DNA from: DASPUH01 sp964518505
Lineage (GTDB): Bacteria; Chloroflexota; Limnocylindria; Limnocylindrales; CSP1-4
Assembly: GCA_964518505.1 (NCBI GenBank)
Contig: CAZFGT010000048.1
Coordinates: 1 to 17,676, forward strand
Length of the DNA: 17,676 nucleotides
Direction: 5' to 3'
The notes under the pieces are model-generated. The model was given only the letters and a program-made list of their open reading frames with translations, had not been told where the DNA came from and did no database searches. Position numbers and translations under genes: made by a program. Every line of letters begins with the position of its first letter. The first letter of the stretch is position 1. This document shows positions 13,814 through 17,676 of this stretch, one piece after another.

Positions 13814-14653
13814 TCACGGTGGGCCGCCCTCCAGCGCGACGTAGACCGCGTCCTGCACCTCGGGCGCCTGGAGATATCCCGGCAGCGCGTGATGCCACTC
13901 GGCCTCGTTGCGGACCTCGGTGGCGTGGATCAGGTTCGACGGCGTGAAGTCGTCGCGCAGACCCTCCTGGAACGAGCCGTGGGCGACGGGGTCGCCCTTG
14001 GCATGGAAGTTGCGCCAGCGGCCGACTCCCGGCGGAAGCTCGATCGGTCGACGACCTTGCCAGGCCTGCAGGTGGTCTTGGGTCGGTCCCAGCCCCAGCG
14101 GCGAACCGACCGTCAGCAACGTCAGGTCCCGGTCGGCGAACTCGGCCTCCCCGAGCACGTCGTACGCCACAACGGATCCGAGCGAGTGCGCCAGCACGAC
14201 GACCGGCCCCGGATGTCGCCGTACCGCGGCCCGGAACCGGTCGCGCATGCCGTCAGCGAGGACGAGCTCGCCGTGCAGGTACCCGCTGACCTCCCGATAG
14301 AACGTGCGCAGCGCATGGGGCATCCCCGCGTCCCCAGCGGCGTGGTGGGACCGATGATCCAGCGGACCCATGGCCGCCGCCAGGCGGATGAGGAACGTGT
14401 GGGCGGCATGCTGGCGTCCGGCGGCGACAACGGACGGATGGAGCAGGTGAGGCACGGGCTCCTGGGACTCCGGTCCCGCGGGCACCTCGACCTCATCGGA
14501 CGGCGTCACGAGGTCCGCGTAGTAGGCCACGTCGGTCTCACCATGCGCGCGAGCGCCGAAGAGCAGCGCATCGTGGAGCCGCAGCCAGTCGTGTTCGGGC
14601 GGCTGCAGGCCCGCCCCGTGGACGTGGATAAGGGTCGGGCCGCGAGATGCCAT
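13814..14653 (-). CDS. Alpha/beta hydrolase fold protein (lipase/esterase-like)
   Basis: A 279-residue predicted serine hydrolase. HVHGAG at 10-15 provides the oxyanion-hole HGxG-type motif. The nucleophile elbow is AHSLGS at 155-160 with Ser157. An Asp at 221 (HAKGDPVA) and a His at 254 or 255 (EWHHALPGYL) fit the rest of the triad in order and spacing. There is no signal peptide, so it is probably cytosolic. A hydrophilic insert rich in His and Pro (about 48-115) separates the first strand from the catalytic core and may act as a lid. The substrate cannot be inferred. The ATG at 14653 lies 7 nt after the VOC gene stop, so the two are probably one transcript. Confidence 0.8.
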   Translation of the reverse strand: MASRGPTLIHVHGAGLQPPEHDWLRLHDALLFGARAHGETDVAYYADLVTPSDEVEVPAGPESQEPVPHLLHPSVVAAGRQHAAHTFLIRLAAAMGPLDHRSHHAAGDAGMPHALRTFYREVSGYLHGELVLADGMRDRFRAAVRRHPGPVVVLAHSLGSVVAYDVLGEAEFADRDLTLLTVGSPLGLGPTQDHLQAWQGRRPIELPPGVGRWRNFHAKGDPVAHGSFQEGLRDDFTPSNLIHATEVRNEAEWHHALPGYLQAPEVQDAVYVALEGGPP

Positions 14654-14660
14654 CCGCTGC

Positions 14661-15020
14661 TCAACCGTCCCGTGACGATCCCAGGACCGGGCTGGTGTGC
14701 TGCGGCTGGTACACCGCGAGGCGCGCGCCGCCGGGCATCGTCATGACCGCGATCCGGCCCCATCGTTCGTGATGGACGGGGTCGAAGGTCGCGCCGGCCG
14801 CCTCGAGCCGGGTCATCGTGGCCTCTAGGTCGTCGCACATGAGATAGAGCTCGTGGCGCTCCGTATCTGACGGGTGGACCGCCACCTCGGCCGGCGGCAG
14901 GGCGAAGATGAGCCACCCCCCGCCGGCATCCACCGAGGCGAGGCCCAGGGCGTCGCGCAGGAAGGCCCGCGTCTCCTCCGCGGCGCTCGTGAAGATGATC
15001 ATGTGGGACCCGACGATCAT
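14661..15020 (-). CDS. VOC-superfamily (glyoxalase/bleomycin-resistance fold) protein
   Basis: A 119-residue single-module VOC protein. Paired beta-alpha-beta-beta-beta units are visible: SHMIIFTSAAEETRAFLRDALG (5-26), then HELYLMCDDLEATMTRLEAAGATF (56-79), then WGRIAVMTMPGGARLAVYQP. VOC proteins bind a metal through His/Glu side chains and act as lyases, dioxygenases or drug-binding proteins; candidate ligands are His6, His56 and a Glu/His near 83-85, but the set is not clear. A strong SD (aggagg) 5 nt before the ATG at 15020 fixes the start. It is followed by the hydrolase gene. A TAGACT promoter lies just upstream. Confidence 0.8.
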   Translation of the reverse strand: MIVGSHMIIFTSAAEETRAFLRDALGLASVDAGGGWLIFALPPAEVAVHPSDTERHELYLMCDDLEATMTRLEAAGATFDPVHHERWGRIAVMTMPGGARLAVYQPQHTSPVLGSSRDG

Positions 15021-15039
15021 GGGATCCTCCTGTCGGCCG

Positions 15040-15045
15040 AGTCTA
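15040..15045 (-). promoter_or_regulatory. -10 element of VOC/hydrolase operon (TAGACT)
   Basis: On the minus strand TAGACT lies 19 nt before the VOC ATG, with transcription expected near 15033 and a short leader that contains the SD. It overlaps the palindrome GTCTAGAC (15041-15048), which could also serve as an operator. Confidence 0.45.
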
Positions 15046-15072
15046 GACGCCCGGCAGGAGAAGGCGGTGCCG

Positions 15073-15078
15073 TAGAGT
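15073..15078 (+). promoter_or_regulatory. -10 element of methyltransferase gene (TAGAGT), leaderless geometry
   Basis: TAGAGT ends 6 nt before the ATG at 15085 (spacer caggcc, no usable SD distance), again the spacing expected for a leaderless mRNA. No -35 seen. Confidence 0.45.
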
Positions 15079-15084
15079 CAGGCC

Positions 15085-15744
15085 ATGGCCGCCTCGCCTC
15101 GCTCGTTCGTCCTGCACCACACGCGCCTCCGGCCCGTCCCCGGCCTGGAGGCGATCCGGCTGCACCTGGCGGATGACGTCCTGTCGCTGTGGCACGCGGT
15201 CCAGCTCGAGCAGGGCGATCCCGACCCGGCCCTGCCGTTCTGGGCCGTCGCCTGGGCTGGCGGCCTGGCCCTGGCGCGGTACGTGGGCGAGCATCCCGAG
15301 GTCGTGGCGGGCCGCCGCGTCCTCGACCTCGCGTCGGGTTCCGGGCTCTGCGCCATCGCCGCGAGTCAGGCGGGCGCGGCCGTCGTGACCGCCGCCGACA
15401 TCGACCCGTACGCCGCGGCGGCCCTCGAGCTGAATACGCGTGCCGCTGGCCGCCGGGTCGCCGTCGTGCGGCGCGACGTGCTGGACGAGGACCCGCCCGA
15501 TGTGGACGTCATCCTGGCCGGTGACTGCTGCTACGAGGCGGCCCTCGCCGCGCGTCTCCTGCCGTGGCTGCAGCGCGCCCGCTCGCGTGGCATCGACGTT
15601 CTGCTGGGCGACCCCGGCCGCCGCTACCTGCCCTTGGATGCACTGGTGGAACTCGCCACGTATGACGTCCGCACCACGAGCGAGCTTGACGACCTGGCGC
15701 TCAGGCAGGGCCGCGTGTACGCCCTCAGGCCGACGACGCCGTGA
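15085..15744 (+). CDS. Class I SAM-dependent methyltransferase, ETFB/METTL20-like
   Basis: A 219-residue Rossmann-fold methyltransferase. The conserved stretch LPFWAVAWAGGLALARYV (50-67) followed by motif I VLDLASGSG (79-87), the acidic SAM-ribose strand AADIDPYA (103-110) and GDCCYE (146-151) resemble the protein-lysine methyltransferase group that includes PrmA, ETF-beta lysine methyltransferase (METTL20) and Nnt1/EFM7-like enzymes. The substrate is probably a protein lysine but cannot be fixed; no ETF or L11 gene is in the window. It diverges from the VOC gene and converges on tRNA-Leu, 20 nt away. Confidence 0.8.
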   Translation: MAASPRSFVLHHTRLRPVPGLEAIRLHLADDVLSLWHAVQLEQGDPDPALPFWAVAWAGGLALARYVGEHPEVVAGRRVLDLASGSGLCAIAASQAGAAVVTAADIDPYAAAALELNTRAAGRRVAVVRRDVLDEDPPDVDVILAGDCCYEAALAARLLPWLQRARSRGIDVLLGDPGRRYLPLDALVELATYDVRTTSELDDLALRQGRVYALRPTTP

Positions 15745-15764
15745 CCGGCCGCGGCGTGCCCTGG

Positions 15765-15850
15765 TGGTGCCGAAGGCAGGACTCGAACCTGCACGCCCTT
15801 GCGGGCAGCCGATTTTAAGTCGGCCGCGTCTGCCGTTCCGCCACTCCGGC
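15765..15850 (-). tRNA. tRNA-Leu(UAA), CCA encoded
   Basis: The minus strand folds into a class II tRNA of 86 nt. Acceptor arms GCCGGAG/CTTCGGC pair (one G-U). The anticodon loop CTTAAAA gives UAA. A variable arm (TGCCCGCAAGGGCG region) and T-loop GTTCGAGTC follow. The discriminator is A, as expected for Leu, and the 3' CCA is genomic. It decodes UUA and UUG, rare codons in so GC-rich a genome. Confidence 0.96.
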
Positions 15851-15859
15851 GCTCGCCCG

Positions 15860-15865
15860 AGTCTA
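15860..15865 (-). promoter_or_regulatory. -10 element of tRNA-Leu (TAGACT)
   Basis: TAGACT on the minus strand ends 9 nt before the mature tRNA 5' end, placing transcription start a few bases upstream of the tRNA. It matches the hexamer at ileS, rpsF, cpaE and VOC. No -35 is obvious. Confidence 0.5.
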
Positions 15866-15923
15866 CAAGCGTCGGCCCGGGGCGAGCGCCGTCTTGACGG
15901 AGTCGCGTTTGCGGGCGTCCGGG

Positions 15924-15929
15924 TATCCT
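15924..15929 (+). promoter_or_regulatory. Candidate -10 element of msrB (TATCCT)
   Basis: TATCCT ends 27 nt before the msrB ATG; a start near 15936 would leave a 21-nt leader containing GGGAG. A TTGACG at 15894-15899 looks like a -35, but the 24-nt spacing is too long. Confidence 0.35.
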
Positions 15930-15956
15930 GCCCCGATCGATGAGTGGGAGCCAGCC

Positions 15957-16358
15957 ATGACCGACCTGAAACAACGCCTCACCCCGATCCAGTACGCCGT
16001 GACGCAGGAGGCGGCGACCGAGCGTGCGTTCACCGGCGCCTACTGGGACAACCACGCGGACGGGATCTACCGCTGCGTGGTCTGCCATGCGCCGCTCTTC
16101 GACGCCGGCCAGAAGTTCGAGTCGGGCACCGGCTGGCCCAGCTTCTACGACGTGGTGGAGAACGGGCGGGTGACCACCGTCACCGAGCGCTCGCTCGGCA
16201 TGGAGCGGATCGAGGTGCGCTGCGCCAACTGCGGGGCGCACCTTGGCCATCTCTTTCCCGACGGTCCGCGGCCGACGGGGCTGCGCTACTGCATCAACTC
16301 GGCCGCGCTCGACTTCGCGGATCGGGCCGCCGAACCAGAGAAAGGGTCTGACCGATGA
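15957..16358 (+). CDS. msrB: Peptide-methionine (R)-S-oxide reductase MsrB
   Basis: MsrB reduces the R-isomer of methionine sulfoxide in proteins, repairing oxidative damage. The 133-residue protein is complete: YRCVVCHAPLF at 38-48, KFESGTGWPSF at 53-63, RCANCGAHLGHLFPDGP at 88-104, and the catalytic Cys112 in RYCINSAALDF (110-120). The two CxxC pairs (40/43 and 89/92) form the structural zinc site. The usual resolving-Cys position in the GTGWPSF region carries no Cys, so recycling may use thioredoxin directly or another cysteine. The start at 15957 follows GGGAG by 6 nt; a frame extending to 15894 adds a non-family N-terminus. There is no signal peptide, so it is cytosolic. Its stop overlaps the next ATG (ATGA). 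Confidence 0.96.
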   Translation: MTDLKQRLTPIQYAVTQEAATERAFTGAYWDNHADGIYRCVVCHAPLFDAGQKFESGTGWPSFYDVVENGRVTTVTERSLGMERIEVRCANCGAHLGHLFPDGPRPTGLRYCINSAALDFADRAAEPEKGSDR

Positions 16359-16987
16359 CGTTGTCCCGTTCCAGGGTTGCCCTCGTGGCCCTCGCCTTCG
16401 TCCTCGGCGCCTGCTCCGGAGGCACGGCGACGACCGGCGCCACTGGCACGCCCGTGAGCGGCGGCGGCGCATCCGCCAGCGCGGCCACGCCGGCGCCGAC
16501 GGCAACGCCCGTGGCGACAGCGGCTCCGACCGCCAGCGCCAGCGCTTCGCCGTTTGCCGGGCCTCTCCCCTCGGGCTTCGACCCGTGCACGTTGCTGACC
16601 GACGCGCAGGCCTCGGCCGTCAACAGCGTGACGTACGGCCCCGGCACCGTCCACGGCCTGAACAACGGGTCGCTCGAATGCGTATGGGGGAGCAACTCGC
16701 CCTCGGCCAGCGTGGTCGTCCAAGTAGCCATCTGGCCCACCGCGACGCTCGCCGATGCGACCTACACGGAACTACTCGCGACCCTCAAGGGCTTCTCCGT
16801 CACCGATATCCCGGCGTTCGCCGACAAGGCCGCCATCGCGCGGGCGCCTGCCGGCACCGTCTCGACCGGCGGGATCTACGTCAAGGACGGCATCCTGTGG
16901 TTCGATGTCGTCTACCTCAAGGGCACCGCACCTTCGGACAACGCCCTCAAGTTCGCCGCCACGCTGGTCCTGGGCAACCTGCCCTGA
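16355..16987 (+). CDS. Putative lipoprotein, DUF3558-like
   Basis: A 210-residue secreted lipoprotein. The N-terminus has basic residues (SRSR), a hydrophobic core and the lipobox LGAC with Cys20 as the lipidated residue. Residues 21-70 are a low-complexity Ala/Thr/Ser/Pro linker typical of surface tethers. The folded part (about 71-210) starts with FDPCTLLTDAQASAV and has a second Cys at 109 (ECVWGS). The C...CxW pairing is reminiscent of DUF3558 lipoproteins of high-GC Gram-positives; a Cys78-Cys109 disulfide is plausible. Function unknown. The ATG overlaps the msrB stop by 4 bases, implying translational coupling. LspA at 3089-3688 should process it. Confidence 0.85.
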   Translation: MTLSRSRVALVALAFVLGACSGGTATTGATGTPVSGGGASASAATPAPTATPVATAAPTASASASPFAGPLPSGFDPCTLLTDAQASAVNSVTYGPGTVHGLNNGSLECVWGSNSPSASVVVQVAIWPTATLADATYTELLATLKGFSVTDIPAFADKAAIARAPAGTVSTGGIYVKDGILWFDVVYLKGTAPSDNALKFAATLVLGNLP

Positions 16988-17165
16988 ACGAAGCGATGAC
17001 CGGCATCGCCTGAGCGATGAACGCCTCAGAGCGGGCCGCCTTGCAAGCTGCCTGCAAGACGAGCGCGTTCCGGTCGGGCGCCCTCACCGCCCTGCCCTCG
17101 CTACGGTGGCGGGCAGACCCCCGAGGTCGTTTCGACCCGGGATCAACGCACCAAAGGAGCGCGTC

Positions 17166-17369
17166 GTGGCTGAGCTGTCGACCAACCGCCGAAAGCATCT
17201 CAAGGACTCGCAGTTCGGCCTGCCGGACGAGCGCAAGTACCCCATGCCCGACAAGGCGCACGCGCGGAACGCCAAGGCGCGGGCCGCCCAGCAGGAAGAC
17301 AAGGGGACCATCACGGCGGCCGAGGAGCGCAAGATCGACCGTAAGGCCGACCGCATCCTCGACCGGTAG
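17166..17369 (+). CDS. Small DUF6582-like protein, 67 residues
   Basis: A small, highly charged protein (Lys, Arg, Asp, Glu and Ala make up most residues). It contains LKDSQFGLPDERKYPMPDKAH at about 16-36 followed by ARNAKARAAQQ. This pattern (DSxFxxPxxRKYPxxDxxHARNAxAR) matches a short conserved module, DUF6582, found alone in bacterial genomes and at the ends of some phage proteins. Function unknown. Starts at GTG 17166, preceded by AAAGGAG 6 nt upstream. No membrane segment or signal peptide. A TACGGT at 17102-17107 could be its -10. The 178-bp gap before it (16988-17165) holds only small hairpins, for example CTTGCA/TGCAAG at 17040-17058. Confidence 0.75.
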   Translation: MAELSTNRRKHLKDSQFGLPDERKYPMPDKAHARNAKARAAQQEDKGTITAAEERKIDRKADRILDR

Positions 17370-17397
17370 CCGGCTAGGGGGCGCTCAGGCGGAGTGG

Positions 17398-17473
17398 TGG
17401 AGGCGACGAGCGGATTCGAACCGCTGAATAGAGGTTTTGCAGACCTCCCCCTTAACCACTTGGGTACGTCGCC
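17398..17473 (-). tRNA. tRNA-Cys(GCA), CCA encoded
   Basis: 76 nt on the minus strand. Acceptor arms GGCGACG/CGTCGCC pair perfectly. The anticodon loop CTGCAAA gives GCA. The T-arm contains GGTTCGAATCC. The discriminator is U, the identity base for Cys, and CCA is encoded. Confidence 0.97.
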
Positions 17474-17483
17474 CGGGAACGGA

Positions 17484-17500
17484 GCCGAAGGGGATTCGGC
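17484..17500. other. Hairpin between tRNA-Gln and tRNA-Cys
   Basis: A perfect 6-bp inverted repeat, GCCGAA (17484-17489) and TTCGGC (17495-17500), with a 5-nt loop lies in the 37-nt spacer between two minus-strand tRNAs. In a joint transcript it would be a small stem that could guide processing. It lacks a U-run, so a terminator role is unlikely. Confidence 0.4.
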
Positions 17501-17510
17501 CGTGTGTGAC

Positions 17511-17584
17511 TGGCTGGCCCTCGAGGATTCGAACCTCGGTTCACGGATCCAAAGTCCGCTGTCCTACCACTAGACGAAGGGCCA
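17511..17584 (-). tRNA. tRNA-Gln(UUG), CCA encoded
   Basis: 74 nt on the minus strand. Acceptor arms TGGCCCT/AGGGCCA pair perfectly, with the weak U1-A72 pair typical of tRNA-Gln. The anticodon loop CTTTGGA gives UUG. The T-arm GGTTCGAATCC is clear. The discriminator is G and CCA is encoded. Confidence 0.97.
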
Positions 17585-17627
17585 GCGGGACGCGCTCACC
17601 TGACCGTGGTGCGTGCTCGAGAGGGAA

Positions 17628-17676
17628 TGGAGCGGAAGACGGGACTCGAACCCGCGACCCTCACCTTGGCAAGGTG
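17628..17676 (-). tRNA. tRNA-Gly(GCC), partial (5' part beyond right edge)
   Basis: The minus strand gives the 3' half: CACC-TTGCCAA-GGTG anticodon arm with anticodon GCC, T-arm GGGTTCGAGTCCC, acceptor 3' arm CTTCCGC, discriminator U and encoded CCA. The D-arm and 5' acceptor arm lie outside the window. Confidence 0.93.

Noticed and set aside
15894..15899. TTGACG as a -35 for msrB.
   Set aside because: The 24-nt gap to TATCCT is too long for a standard promoter.
1..17676. CRISPR array, insertion sequence, prophage or attachment sites.
   Set aside because: No spaced direct repeats, transposase, integrase or terminal inverted repeats were seen; the right-edge tRNA cluster shows no duplicated tRNA 3' end within the window.

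Overview
This 17.7 kb window is a GC-rich (about 70% by eye), densely packed bacterial chromosome segment made mostly of housekeeping genes. I see no phage, insertion sequence or CRISPR array. Several features fit the Chloroflexota, perhaps a Limnocylindria/Ellin6529-type soil or freshwater lineage. These are a long isoleucyl-tRNA synthetase with unusual signature motifs, an LCP protein with an extra N-terminal membrane domain, a guanylate kinase with GKD in its P-loop, and many GTG starts. That placement is inference; a high-GC actinobacterium is the main alternative.

Layout. From 7071 down to 1 on the minus strand runs a tight operon: ileS, lspA, rluD-like pseudouridine synthase, gmk and priA (cut by the left edge). 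Every junction is a 4-base stop/start overlap (one ATGA, three GTGA). Divergently, an LCP (LytR-CpsA-Psr) cell-envelope protein runs from 7144 to 8952. It converges on ilvE (branched-chain aminotransferase, minus). Next, also on the minus strand, come a calcium/cation antiporter and the classic rpsF-ssb-rpsR operon. A CpaE-like receiver/ParA ATPase diverges from rpsF. A large GC-rich inverted repeat separates it from a convergent pair (VOC/glyoxalase protein and alpha/beta hydrolase, minus). Then follow a SAM methyltransferase (plus), tRNA-Leu(UAA) (minus), msrB with a coupled lipoprotein (plus) and a 67-residue DUF6582-like protein. A minus-strand tRNA cluster (Gly-GCC, cut by the right edge; Gln-UUG; Cys-GCA) closes the window.

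How the genes work together. The left operon joins translation (IleRS), lipoprotein maturation (LspA), RNA modification, GTP/dGTP supply (Gmk) and replication restart (PriA). The rpsF-ssb-rpsR block links ribosome assembly and single-stranded DNA handling. The LspA substrate class is represented by the lipoprotein at 16355-16987.

The most interesting non-gene signal is at the promoters. The same -10-like hexamer, TAGACT, stands upstream of ileS, rpsF, the CpaE-like gene, the VOC gene and tRNA-Leu. Four genes (ileS, LCP, ilvE, methyltransferase) have a TAnnnT box ending only 6-7 nt before the start codon, as expected for leaderless mRNAs. The rpsF/cpaE pair has two identical extended -10 boxes arranged as a perfect 9-bp inverted repeat. 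I found no gene cluster that I would call a new system.
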